Assembly: GCF_022921075.1 (NCBI RefSeq) | Contig: NZ_CP095050.1 | Span: 3,534,001 to 3,598,000 of the forward strand | Source of the DNA: Hymenobacter sp. 5317J-9 | GTDB taxonomy: Bacteria; Bacteroidota; Bacteroidia; Cytophagales; Hymenobacteraceae | Reading direction: 5' to 3' | DNA: 64,000 nt | In this document: positions 1 to 8,001 of the stretch, piece by piece | Position numbering within the stretch: position 1 is the stretch's first letter | Layout: the number at the start of each line of letters is the position of its first letter | Translations under genes and position numbers: made by a program | Notes under the pieces: model-generated | Databases searched by the model: none | Seen by the model: only the letters and a program-made list of their open reading frames with translations | What the model was told of the DNA's origin: nothing

Positions 1-69
1 GGGCGTTTGGGCGCGGGCGGGCAGCAATGGCAGCCCAAGCAGCAGCAGAAACAGGGAGCGGGAAGACAT
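1..69 (-). CDS. Exported protein, N-terminal end only
   Basis: Only the first 23 codons lie in the window; the gene runs off the left edge. Read from the ATG at 69-67, the product begins Met-Ser-Ser-Arg, followed by a leucine-rich hydrophobic core and an Ala-Arg-Ala-Gln end. This is the shape of a Sec signal peptide with a signal peptidase I site, so the protein is probably exported. It is divergent from the lipoprotein gene at 204. Function cannot be told from this fragment. Confidence 0.6.
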   Translation of the reverse strand, partial: MSSRSLFLLLLGLPLLPARAQTP

Positions 70-145
70 AAAGGAAAGGGCGTGACGACGCAGACCAGCG
101 GAGTACGCAAATTGTTGGGCAGGCACGAAATATTTTAAGTTGGCA

Positions 146-173
146 TTGCAAATGCGGGGGGGGTATATATTCG
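146..173 (+). promoter_or_regulatory. Candidate promoter with a G8 tract between its two boxes
   Basis: TTG at 146-148 and TATATTCG at 166-173 resemble the Bacteroidota -33 and -7 boxes (TAnnTTTG; the TTCG variant recurs in this window). The spacer contains eight G in a row (156-163) and is about two bases shorter than the usual distance. The start codon it would serve is at 204. The assignment is by motif only. Confidence 0.4.
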
Positions 174-203
174 GCCCATCGTTCCTTATCTACCCTAACG
201 GCG

Positions 204-974
204 ATGCTTAAAACTCCCTTTCCCGCGCTGGCCTTGCTGGGCAGCGCCCTGCTCGTGGCCGCCTGCCACCGCGACACGCCCACGCCCGAGCCCGACCCCT
301 GCCTGGGCCTCAAAGCCAACCCGCTCGCCTTCCGCTTTCTGGAAAACTACGGCACGCCCACCCCCGACACGGCCTTCACCAAGCAAACCATCAGCTTTGA
401 AGCCCCCGGCGCGCCCTACACCAGCTACGAGTGGCGGGTGGGCACCGACCCGCGTGTGTTCACCACGCGCAAGTTTGGGTTGTTTTTTCCCGAGGCGGCC
501 ACCGGCACCTACGCCGTGCGCCTGATTGCCACCCGCCCGCCCAACACCCGCTGCTTTGCCAAAGACGACGGCGTGGACACCCTGACCCAGGTGCTGACCC
601 TGGTGAACCGCACCCAGCGGCGGGCCGTCATCTACGGCAAGTTTCTGGGCAGCAACACCGACGCTCCGCGCGACACGTTCACCATTCGCGTGTTTCAGGC
701 CCCCGATTTCCACCAGCCCAACGACCCGCTGGCTGCTCCCTACGACTACCTGCGCAACCTGGGCCGCAGCTGCCAGTCGCCCTATTTCGGCATCGGCCTG
801 ACCTGGCGCGGCATCAACTTTAATTACGGCGGCAACGACTTCAATTGTCTGACGGAAACAGGCACGGGCTACCTCACCACGCGCGACTCGATTCGCGTCG
901 ACTACTCGCAGTTCGAGTCTGACCAGTCCCTCAAGCGCGTGAGCCGCGTGTTCAAGGGGCGGCGCGTGCGCTAG
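204..974 (+). CDS. Putative lipoprotein of unknown function
   Basis: A 256-residue protein with a classical lipoprotein signal: a short basic start, a hydrophobic stretch and the lipobox LVAAC, with Cys at about residue 21. It is therefore predicted to be lipidated and held on a membrane facing the periplasm or the outside. The mature part is rich in Thr, Pro, Phe and aromatic residues and holds several further cysteines, which suggests a beta-rich fold; an SYEWRVG stretch near residue 75 recalls PKD/Ig-like surface domains of Bacteroidota. I do not recognise the family. It stands alone on the plus strand, divergent from the exported protein at the left edge. The ATG at 204 is chosen because the signal peptide begins there. 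Confidence 0.75.
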   Translation: MLKTPFPALALLGSALLVAACHRDTPTPEPDPCLGLKANPLAFRFLENYGTPTPDTAFTKQTISFEAPGAPYTSYEWRVGTDPRVFTTRKFGLFFPEAATGTYAVRLIATRPPNTRCFAKDDGVDTLTQVLTLVNRTQRRAVIYGKFLGSNTDAPRDTFTIRVFQAPDFHQPNDPLAAPYDYLRNLGRSCQSPYFGIGLTWRGINFNYGGNDFNCLTETGTGYLTTRDSIRVDYSQFESDQSLKRVSRVFKGRRVR

Positions 975-1088
975 TAACTGCTGGGCTTGCTTTTTTCATT
1001 GGTTTCGGCATTACGTCGGTGGTGCCTCATCCGGACTTGGCAAGCGGCCTAGCCTGCGTTATTTTGAGGGCTGTTCGTACATAGTCCC

Positions 1089-1643
1089 ATGCCCGCCCTC
1101 CCGCCCGACCTGCGCCGCGCCCTTTTCAACCTGCCGGAGCGAGAAAAAGACCAACTCCTGGCCCGCCTCGTGGCCCTCGACCCCGTCCTGACCGAGCAGT
1201 TGGCTTTCCGCCTGCTGGAAGGCCCCGATGCGCTGGAAACCCGCCGCGCCGCCCTGCGCGCCCAGGTCGACGACCCCGTGCGCGGCTACCACCAAACGCC
1301 CAACGACCTGCTTGTGATACTGCGGCAGCTACAGGCCCGGCTGGCCTACCACGCCAAGATTACCGACGATGCTTTTGGCGAAGTGGAACTGAGCTGGCGG
1401 CTGCTGGCCAACGTGTTTCGGCACCAGGCCGAGGTAACGGCCCGCCTACACGGCCCCACCCAGCCGCTGCTGCAACACCTCACCAAGCGCACCCACGAGG
1501 CCCTGAAACAAACCGCCCGGCTGCACGAGGACTACCATGTGGAGCTGGCCGACGCCGCCAACACCGTATTGGCCGCCTTATGGCAGTCGGGTGCCGCGCC
1601 GCTGGCCCGCGAGGCCGGGCTGCCGCGCCAGTGGCCAGCTTAG
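1089..1643 (+). CDS. Hypothetical helical protein
   Basis: A 184-residue protein without signal peptide or membrane segment, so probably cytoplasmic. The sequence is rich in Leu, Ala, Arg, Glu and Gln with heptad-like spacing and should be almost entirely alpha-helical; the middle (about residues 80-165) could form a helical bundle or coiled coil. I recognise no motif. The frame is well supported by the strong G/C preference at third codon positions shared with neighbouring real genes. It converges on the TonB-domain gene at 1653 with only nine bases between the two stop codons, so the two transcripts probably overlap at their ends. Confidence 0.65.
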   Translation: MPALPPDLRRALFNLPEREKDQLLARLVALDPVLTEQLAFRLLEGPDALETRRAALRAQVDDPVRGYHQTPNDLLVILRQLQARLAYHAKITDDAFGEVELSWRLLANVFRHQAEVTARLHGPTQPLLQHLTKRTHEALKQTARLHEDYHVELADAANTVLAALWQSGAAPLAREAGLPRQWPA

Positions 1644-1652
1644 GCGCTTGCG

Positions 1653-2087
1653 CTAGCGCAGCCGAAAGCTGATGGGCAGCGTTTGCTGCACCCGCACCGG
1701 CTGGCCGTGCTGCCGACCGGGCGTCCACCAGGGCATGAGGCGCACAAGGCGCAGGGCCTCCTCGTCGAGGCCGGCCCCGATGCCTTTCACCACTTCTACG
1801 TCGCGAATGCGGCCTTCTTCGTCCACCACAAACCGCACGTAGACCGTGCCCGACAGGTTGAGCCGCTCGGCCTCGGGCGGGTAGCGGGTTTTGGCGCTGA
1901 GGTAGCGGCGGAAGGCTTCTTCGCCGCCCGGAAAGGCCGGCATCAGTTCGGCGTAGGCCAGCACGGCCGGCGGCGTGGCTTCGGCAGCTGGCGGGACGGT
2001 GGGCGGGCCCGCCAAAACGGTTTGGGCGCAGGCCGGGCCAGCGCCCGCCGCCAGCAGGCTGCCCGCTAGAATCAGGGTGCGACGCAT
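1653..2087 (-). CDS. Exported protein with TonB C-terminal domain
   Basis: A 144-residue protein: an N-terminal signal peptide (residues 1-23, ending in ACAQ), a Pro/Ala-rich linker, then a TonB C-terminal domain over about residues 50-144. The pattern FPGGEEAFRRYL followed by GTVYVRFVVDEEGRIRDVEV is typical of the Bacteroidota TonB/energy-transducer C-terminal fold. The usual N-terminal membrane anchor and long Pro-Lys spacer of a working TonB are missing, so it is more likely a free periplasmic TonB-domain protein than an energy transducer. The start at 2087 is preferred to upstream alternatives because the signal peptide begins there. No ExbB, ExbD or TonB-dependent receptor lies nearby. 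Confidence 0.8.
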   Translation of the reverse strand: MRRTLILAGSLLAAGAGPACAQTVLAGPPTVPPAAEATPPAVLAYAELMPAFPGGEEAFRRYLSAKTRYPPEAERLNLSGTVYVRFVVDEEGRIRDVEVVKGIGAGLDEEALRLVRLMPWWTPGRQHGQPVRVQQTLPISFRLR

Positions 2088-2280
2088 GAGCGCAAAACGG
2101 GGAATTGCTTGACGGGGCAAAGCTACCGGAGCGGCTTGCGCCCAGGTTGTTCGCGCGGTTATGCTTGCGTTGCGCTTGTGTTGGGCCAGCAGGCGCTGGC
2201 GGGGGCGTTGGGCATCTTTTCGGCCGCAAAGGGAGTACAAGTACACTACTCTGCTTTACTCGTCCGCATCCCCTTCCGCC

Positions 2281-2568
2281 ATGTCCACTCCCCTCCACCC
2301 CCGCGCGCCGCAGCTGTCCGAAGCCGATTTGCGCCAGGCCCTCGACGAGCTCGACGCCAAAATTCAGACCCTGCGCAACCGCGCCCACGCCACGGCCGCC
2401 GGCTCGCCCAACACTTACCAGCAGCACGCCGACGCCCTCGAAACCAAGCGCGCCTTGCTGGCCCGGCAACTAGGCGAGTCGCCGGCCGACACCGCCGACT
2501 CGGGCCTTCTCTCGCAAATTCGGCACGGCATTGAATCCTTGCGCGACGACGTGCGTAATCTGCTCTGA
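2281..2568 (+). CDS. Small hypothetical protein
   Basis: A 95-residue, Leu/Ala/Asp-rich protein without signal peptide or membrane segment. Residues 14-60 look like a long amphipathic helix (LRQALDELDAKIQTLRNRA), followed by a linker and a second short helix near the C-terminus (IRHGIESLRDDVRNLL), so it may be a small coiled-coil protein. The ATG at 2281 was chosen because the upstream in-frame codons have an Arg/Trp-rich composition unlike coding sequence. It is divergent from the TonB-domain gene, with about 190 bases between them. No family recognised. Confidence 0.6.
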   Translation: MSTPLHPRAPQLSEADLRQALDELDAKIQTLRNRAHATAAGSPNTYQQHADALETKRALLARQLGESPADTADSGLLSQIRHGIESLRDDVRNLL

Positions 2569-2643
2569 TTCACCGTTCACGGACCAGGCCTCCGGGCCAG
2601 CATCATTTTTTCCTCCTCCTACCTCCGTATTGTCCGCATCGTT

Positions 2644-2913
2644 ATGAAACAGTTCGTCATCCTCCTGCTCCTGCTTGGTTTCGCCGCGGGCACCGCCCAG
2701 GCCCAGAACAAGCCCAAGGTGAAGGCCAAGCGCGCTTTCTCGCACAGCTCGGAAAGCAGCCGTGGCAAAACGGCCAAAACCCACTTCCGGGCCGAAAACA
2801 ACATCCGCCCGGTCATCGACCTGAACCCGCGCAGCTTGGAACGCTCCAAAACCGTGAAGGCGCCTAAGCCCTTCAAGTACAGCAAGGGCAACCGCCTCAA
2901 GCCGGCCCATTAA
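2644..2913 (+). CDS. Small exported basic protein
   Basis: An 89-residue product with a clear signal peptide (MKQFVILLLLLGF, ending AQAQ near residue 21) and a mature part of about 68 residues that is strongly basic: many Lys and Arg, with repeated Lys-Pro and Ser-Lys. Such small, basic secreted proteins are common in Bacteroidota and mostly uncharacterised; binding to acidic polymers or to the cell surface is a guess. It is followed directly by a strong intrinsic terminator at 2921-2949, so it ends its transcription unit. It may be co-transcribed with the gene ending at 2568. Confidence 0.7.
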   Translation: MKQFVILLLLLGFAAGTAQAQNKPKVKAKRAFSHSSESSRGKTAKTHFRAENNIRPVIDLNPRSLERSKTVKAPKPFKYSKGNRLKPAH

Positions 2914-2920
2914 GCCCAGG

Positions 2921-2949
2921 CCCCGCTTCTTCCGAAGCGGGGCTTTTTT
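2921..2949 (+). terminator. Intrinsic terminator
   Basis: A perfect nine-base-pair stem, CCCCGCTTC with GAAGCGGGG, around a TTCC loop, followed by C and six T. It lies eight bases after the stop codon at 2913. Confidence 0.9.
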
Positions 2950-3076
2950 GTGGCCCGGCCGGTAGGACCGGTTCTTTTCGGGCAAAAAAATAAATGGGGC
3001 ACCCAGGTAAGCCAGACCGGCGGCGAGTTCGTAAAAGGTATCTTAACTTCCGCCTTATCCTTCACGCTTCTGCCTG

Positions 3077-5896
3077 ATGAAAAACGCGTTACGCCTGTTC
3101 TTATTCCTGTGCGCAATTGGACTGGCCGGGCCAGGCCGGGCGCAGGTCGCGCCGCCCACCATTCCCGGCCGCCTGGTGCTGAAGCTGCGCCCCGGCCATG
3201 CCCCGGCCCAACTGGAGGCGGCGCTGAGTCGCCTGGGCGCGGCCGGGCTGCAGCAGAAATTCCCGCACGCCCAAGCGCCCAGCGCCGAGCGCCCCGGCAG
3301 CGTGGATTTGCGCGGCATCTACCAGGTTGAGGTGCCGGCCGGCCTTGCGCTGGGCAAGGCCCGAGCCGCGTTGCTGGCCACCGGCGCGGTGGAATACGTG
3401 GAGCCGCTCTACATCCGCGCGCCGCTGTACCAGCCCAACGACCCGCTGGCCGATTCCACCCTCACCGACATTACCAGCAGCCAGTTTTACCTGAAGCAGA
3501 TTCAGGCTTACCGCGCCTGGGACGTGACCCGCGGCGACACCAGCCTGGTCATCGCCATCACCGACGGCGGCATGCGCCTCACCCACGAAGACCTGCGCCA
3601 GCAGGTGAAACATAACTACGCCGACCCCATCAACGGCGTCGACGACGACAACGACGGCTTTGTGGACAATTTCACGGGCTGGGATTTTGCCAACAACGAC
3701 AACGACTCGGGCTTCGACCCCGCCATCTACCACGGCACGCAGGTGGCCGGCGCCGCGGCGGCCCGCGTGGGCAACGGCCTGGGCATGGCCGGCCTGGGCA
3801 ACCTGTGCAAGTTCATGCCCCTGAACATTTACCCGAATACGCCCACGGGCACATTCGGCGGCTACGAGGCCATTGTGTACGCCGCCGACCACGGCTGCCA
3901 GGTCATCAACATGAGCTGGGGCGCCATTGGCGGCTACTCGCGCTTCGAGCAGGACGCCATCACCTACGCCGCCGTGAACCGCGACGCCGTGGTGGTGGCC
4001 GCCGCCGGCAACTCCAACTCCGACGTGCTGTTCTACCCCGCCTCCTACGACCACGTGCTGTCGGTGAGCGGCGTGCAAAGCACCGACCAGAAAAGCCCCG
4101 GCGCCACCTTCAACCACCGCGTGGATATGGTGGCGCCGGGCCTGAGCATCGTGACCACCTACGGCGCCCAGGACCGCGACTACGGCGCCGTGGGCGGCAC
4201 CTCGTTTGCCTCGCCCCTCACGGCAGCCGCGGCCCTGCTGGTGCGCAAGGTATTTCCGCAGTACACCTCGGCTCAGGTGATGGCCCGCCTGCGCCAAACC
4301 ACCGACAACATCGACGCCCTGCCCGTGAACACGGCCTGGGCCGGCCGCCTCGGCACGGGCCGACTGAATGTGCTGAAAGCCCTCACCCGCACCAACCTGC
4401 AGGAGGCCCGGGTGGTGAGCAGCACGTTTGCGCCCGCCAGCGCTGCCTACCTGCCCGGCGATACTCTGCGCCTCGCCGTGGAGGTGCAGAACTTGCTGCA
4501 GCCGGTGGCGGGCCTCACGGTCACGCTCACCTCGCTCTCGCCCTACGTGGTGGTGCGGCAGGGCAGCTTTGCGGCGGGCAGCCTGGCCACGCTGGGCCGC
4601 GCTACTAACGCCGCCGCACCCTTCCGGCTGGCCGTGGCCGCCAGCGGCATTCCCCTCAACACCACGGCCACGCTGCGCTACCGCCTTACAGCTGCTAGCG
4701 GTTTCCAGTACGACCAGTACGTGGACCTGCAGCTCAACCCCGACTACGTGGTGCTGAACGCCAATGACCTGGCCCTGACCCTCACCAGCCGCGGCAACCT
4801 GGGCTACGACAACCTGGCCGGCACCATCGGCACGGGCCTGAGCTACCGCGGCAGCAGCAACGTGCTGAGTGAGGGCGGCCTGCTGCTGGCCACCAGCCCC
4901 ACCCGCGTGTCGGACCGCCTGCGCACCAGCGGCGGGCAGGCGCGGCAGTCGTTTTTCAGCCTGGCGCAGGCCACTCGCCAGCAGCCCGGCCCCCGCGCCG
5001 ACCAGGAAGCCCGCGCGGCCTTCCGCGACACCATTCCTGGCGCCGGGCCGCGGGTGCGCAGCGTGGGCGTGGCCGTGCGCCAACGGGCCTACGCCTGGGC
5101 CACGGCCGGCCGCCGCGACTTTGTGCTGCTGGAATACTCCCTCAAAAACATCACGCCTGACACGCTTAAGCCGCTGTATGCGGGCATCTTCGCCGATTGG
5201 GACCTGCCCAACTCCGACGGCGCTGGCCAAAACGCGGCCGCCTGGGACAGCACCCGCGCCTTGGGCTACTGCTACGTGACGGGCACGACCACACCCCAGG
5301 CGGGGCTGGCCCTCTACGCTGGCCTGCGGCTGCTGAAGGGCGGCACGCCGGCCGTCTACTCTATCAACAACGGGGCCCCGGCCGGCGCGGCCGTGCGCCT
5401 GGCCGATGGGTTTTCGCCCGCCGAAAAATTCCTAACCCTGAGCAGCGGCACCGCCCGGGCCCAGCGCACCGCCGGCCTGCCCGGCGGCGCCGACGTGTCG
5501 CAGGTAGTGGGCACGCGCCTGGCCAAGCTCGCGCCCGGCGACTCCACCACCGTAACCTTTGCCCTGCTGGTGGCCCCCACCCTGGCCCAATTGCAAACCA
5601 GCGCCGATGCCGCGGCGCAGGCTTACGCGACCTTGCTGCCCGCGCGCGCCGCGGCGGCCACGGCTGGTTTCGAGGTATATCCCAACCCCGCCACCGGGCC
5701 GTTGCAGGTAGAATTGCCCGCCCAGTTTGGCGTCCAGAGCGTGCAGCTGACCAATGCCTTGGGCCAGGTAGTGCGGCACCAGGCAGCCAGTGGGCGCAGC
5801 CTGAGCCTGAGCGTGACGGGCCTGGCGCCGGGCTTGTACGTGCTGCAGGCACGGGGCGCGGGCGGCCTACTCTCCCGGGCCGTGCTGGTGCAGTAA
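3077..5896 (+). CDS. Secreted S8 (subtilisin-like) protease with T9SS type A sorting domain
   Basis: A 939-residue secreted serine protease. Order: signal peptide (1-22, ending GRAQ), an inhibitor-like propeptide (about 30-115), an S8 catalytic domain (about 155-420), a long beta-rich region (about 430-860) and a C-terminal type A sorting domain (about 865-939) with the YPNPATGPL signature. The triad is visible: Asp163 (AITDGG), His219 (HGTQVAG) and Ser376 (GGTSFASP), with the oxyanion Asn312 in AAGNSN. An Asp/Asn-rich loop (DDDNDGF, about 188-194) suggests calcium binding. The sorting domain means export across the outer membrane by the type IX system and probable attachment to surface polysaccharide. 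It is monocistronic as far as can be seen. All catalytic residues are present, so it should be active. Confidence 0.93.
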   Translation: MKNALRLFLFLCAIGLAGPGRAQVAPPTIPGRLVLKLRPGHAPAQLEAALSRLGAAGLQQKFPHAQAPSAERPGSVDLRGIYQVEVPAGLALGKARAALLATGAVEYVEPLYIRAPLYQPNDPLADSTLTDITSSQFYLKQIQAYRAWDVTRGDTSLVIAITDGGMRLTHEDLRQQVKHNYADPINGVDDDNDGFVDNFTGWDFANNDNDSGFDPAIYHGTQVAGAAAARVGNGLGMAGLGNLCKFMPLNIYPNTPTGTFGGYEAIVYAADHGCQVINMSWGAIGGYSRFEQDAITYAAVNRDAVVVAAAGNSNSDVLFYPASYDHVLSVSGVQSTDQKSPGATFNHRVDMVAPGLSIVTTYGAQDRDYGAVGGTSFASPLTAAAALLVRKVFPQYTSAQVMARLRQTTDNIDALPVNTAWAGRLGTGRLNVLKALTRTNLQEARVVSSTFAPASAAYLPGDTLRLAVEVQNLLQPVAGLTVTLTSLSPYVVVRQGSFAAGSLATLGRATNAAAPFRLAVAASGIPLNTTATLRYRLTAASGFQYDQYVDLQLNPDYVVLNANDLALTLTSRGNLGYDNLAGTIGTGLSYRGSSNVLSEGGLLLATSPTRVSDRLRTSGGQARQSFFSLAQATRQQPGPRADQEARAAFRDTIPGAGPRVRSVGVAVRQRAYAWATAGRRDFVLLEYSLKNITPDTLKPLYAGIFADWDLPNSDGAGQNAAAWDSTRALGYCYVTGTTTPQAGLALYAGLRLLKGGTPAVYSINNGAPAGAAVRLADGFSPAEKFLTLSSGTARAQRTAGLPGGADVSQVVGTRLAKLAPGDSTTVTFALLVAPTLAQLQTSADAAAQAYATLLPARAAAATAGFEVYPNPATGPLQVELPAQFGVQSVQLTNALGQVVRHQAASGRSLSLSVTGLAPGLYVLQARGAGGLLSRAVLVQ

Positions 5897-6071
5897 GGGG
5901 GTAATTGCACCGGGGTAGCGGCTGGTTTGGGCGGAGTTTTAATACGGAGGTGACACCGACGAATACGGGCTAAAAAGCCTATTCAGGCTTCAAAAACCCG
6001 CATCTATTTCTCGTCGGCAGCTCAATCTCGCGGGCCAGCGGCAGCGCGGCGGCGATGAAGTCCGGCGCCGG

Positions 6072-7877
6072 CTACACGAAGCTGGGCTTGTCGAGCTTTT
6101 TAGAAATGCGATACGCGGCGTTCATCAGGCCCACGTGGCTGTAGGCCTGCGGGAAGTTGCCCCACTGCGAGCCGGTTTTGGCATCTACGTCTTCCGAGAG
6201 CAGGCCCAGGTGGTTGGTGTAGCGCGTGAGCTTTTCAAACTCCCGGATGGCGTCATCGACCCGGCCCACGCAAGCCAGAGCCTCCACGTACCAGAAAGAG
6301 CAGATAAGGAAGGTGGTTTCGGGCGTGCCGAAATCGTCGGGGTGCCGGTAGCGGTAAAACAGGCCTTCTGGCGTCTTCAGCTCCTTTTCGAGCGCCGCCA
6401 GGTGGGTGCTGGCCAGCTCCGAAGCGGGGTCGAGGTAGCCCATCAGGATGAGTTGCAGGGTGCTGGCGTCGAGGTGCGGCGAGCCGATGGCGTTGGTGTA
6501 CACACCGCGCTTTTCGTCCAAGCAAGCTTCGATGCGGCGCGTGGCTTCGGCCAGCAGGCGCTCGGCGCGCACCTCCATCTCGGCGTTGCCCAGCTTGCGG
6601 GCCACGTGGCCGGCGGCGTGGCAACCGGCCCAGTGAAAGAGGTAGGTGTAGCAGTGAAACTGCGCAATGTGCCGGAACTCCCACAGGCCGGCGTCGGGCA
6701 GGTCCATGGTGCTTTCGATGAAGTTCAGGGCCTCGTACACCAGCTTTTCGGGGGCGCTGCGCTCGGGGTTCACAAAGCGCTGGTCGACGTAGAGCGGCAG
6801 CAGGGCCACCAGCACCTGCCCGTACACGTCGTTCTGAATGTGGGTGTAGGCGTCGTTGCCGATGCGCACCGGCTGGTTGCCCAGGTAGCCTTCCAGGTCC
6901 AGTTCCTGCTCCACCAGCTCCGAGGCACCGCTGATGCCATAAAGCGGCTGGTACTTGCCCTTGATTTTGGTCGAAATGTTGGCGATGTAGTGAAAATACC
7001 GCTCCATTTCCTCAAAGTGGCCAATGTTGCTGAAGGCCGTGAGGATGTAATAGGTGTCGCGCATCCAGCAGTAGCGGTAGTCCCAGTTGCGGGTGCTGCC
7101 GGGCGCCTCGGGCAGGCTGGTGGTGCTGGCCGCAATGATGGCGCCCGTGTCTTCGTACTGGTGCACCTTCAGGGCCAGGGCCGAGCGGATGACCTGCGCC
7201 TGAAAAAAGTCGCCGATGCTGGTGCTCTTCACCCACTTGCGCCAGTGGTCCACGGTGCTGCGCAGAAACTGCTCCACCGTGCTTTCCAGGGGGGCCTCCA
7301 GCGGGGCGCCGTAGGTGAGCACGAGGTACTTGGTTTCGTTGAGGGCAAAATCCTCGCCCTCCAGAATGTAGGTGAGCGGGATGTTGGTGGTGAGGCGAAT
7401 TTCTTCTTCCAGCCCTAGGTAGGCAATGTGGTTGGAGCTGCGGCGGCGGGCCAGCTGCTTCTGGCCGTACTCGCCCACGGGGTCGCACACCACCCGCACG
7501 CGGGGCGAGCCGGCCAGCGGCTCCAGCTTCCGAATGAACATCAGCGGCTTGTAGTACCGGTCGTATTGCGCAAAGCGCGGCGCAAAGTCCGTGACGCGGT
7601 AGCTGCCGTCGGCGGCCTCAATCTCGGTGCACAGCACGTTGGTGTTTTCCAGGTAGTACTGCGTGGCCTGAAATTCGCCATGGGCCGGCTTCACGCTGTA
7701 TTCACCGCCCTTTTTGGTGTCGAGCAGGCTGCCAAACACAAAGCTGCTGTCGAAGCGCGGCCAGCACAGCCAAGCCACGGAGGTATCCATTTTTATCAAA
7801 CCCAAAAAGGCGCAGTTGCCAATCAGGCCCATATCGTAGGTGTGCTTGGCGGCGGAAGTTGGCAGGGAATCAGACAT
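6072..7877 (-). CDS. Glycoside hydrolase family 15 protein (glucoamylase/trehalase-like)
   Basis: A 601-residue protein with no signal peptide, so probably cytoplasmic. It shows the full GH15 layout: an N-terminal beta-sandwich (about 1-230) and an (alpha/alpha)6 barrel. Marks of the family are NWDYRYCWMRD at 264-274, the general-acid region GLWEFRH with Glu400, and near 560 the stretch GLLSEDVDAKTG followed by NFPQAYSHVGL. GH15 enzymes invert the anomeric centre while releasing glucose from alpha-glucans, or in the bacterial cytoplasmic branch split trehalose; which substrate applies cannot be decided here. It is a single gene on the minus strand behind the umuDC terminator. After its stop, the same frame reads on for about 23 residues of coding-like composition. 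Confidence 0.9.
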   Translation of the reverse strand: MSDSLPTSAAKHTYDMGLIGNCAFLGLIKMDTSVAWLCWPRFDSSFVFGSLLDTKKGGEYSVKPAHGEFQATQYYLENTNVLCTEIEAADGSYRVTDFAPRFAQYDRYYKPLMFIRKLEPLAGSPRVRVVCDPVGEYGQKQLARRRSSNHIAYLGLEEEIRLTTNIPLTYILEGEDFALNETKYLVLTYGAPLEAPLESTVEQFLRSTVDHWRKWVKSTSIGDFFQAQVIRSALALKVHQYEDTGAIIAASTTSLPEAPGSTRNWDYRYCWMRDTYYILTAFSNIGHFEEMERYFHYIANISTKIKGKYQPLYGISGASELVEQELDLEGYLGNQPVRIGNDAYTHIQNDVYGQVLVALLPLYVDQRFVNPERSAPEKLVYEALNFIESTMDLPDAGLWEFRHIAQFHCYTYLFHWAGCHAAGHVARKLGNAEMEVRAERLLAEATRRIEACLDEKRGVYTNAIGSPHLDASTLQLILMGYLDPASELASTHLAALEKELKTPEGLFYRYRHPDDFGTPETTFLICSFWYVEALACVGRVDDAIREFEKLTRYTNHLGLLSEDVDAKTGSQWGNFPQAYSHVGLMNAAYRISKKLDKPSFV

Positions 7878-7927
7878 GGCAATCGAGCTAGGGTAAGCGG
7901 GCGCCGGACCAGGACCGGGCAGCCACG

Positions 7928-7954
7928 AAAAAGCCCGGCAGTCGCCTGCCGGGC
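7928..7954 (-). terminator. Intrinsic terminator of umuC
   Basis: On the minus strand the stem GCCCGGCA / TGCCGGGC (7933-7940 with 7947-7954) is followed by five T (7928-7932). It lies about 50 bases beyond the umuC stop at 8002 and separates umuDC from the GH15 gene. Confidence 0.8.
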
Positions 7955-8001
7955 CCTGAAACCGTACGCGCCCCTAGCCTCAGGGTTGCGCCCGGGCCCG
8001 T

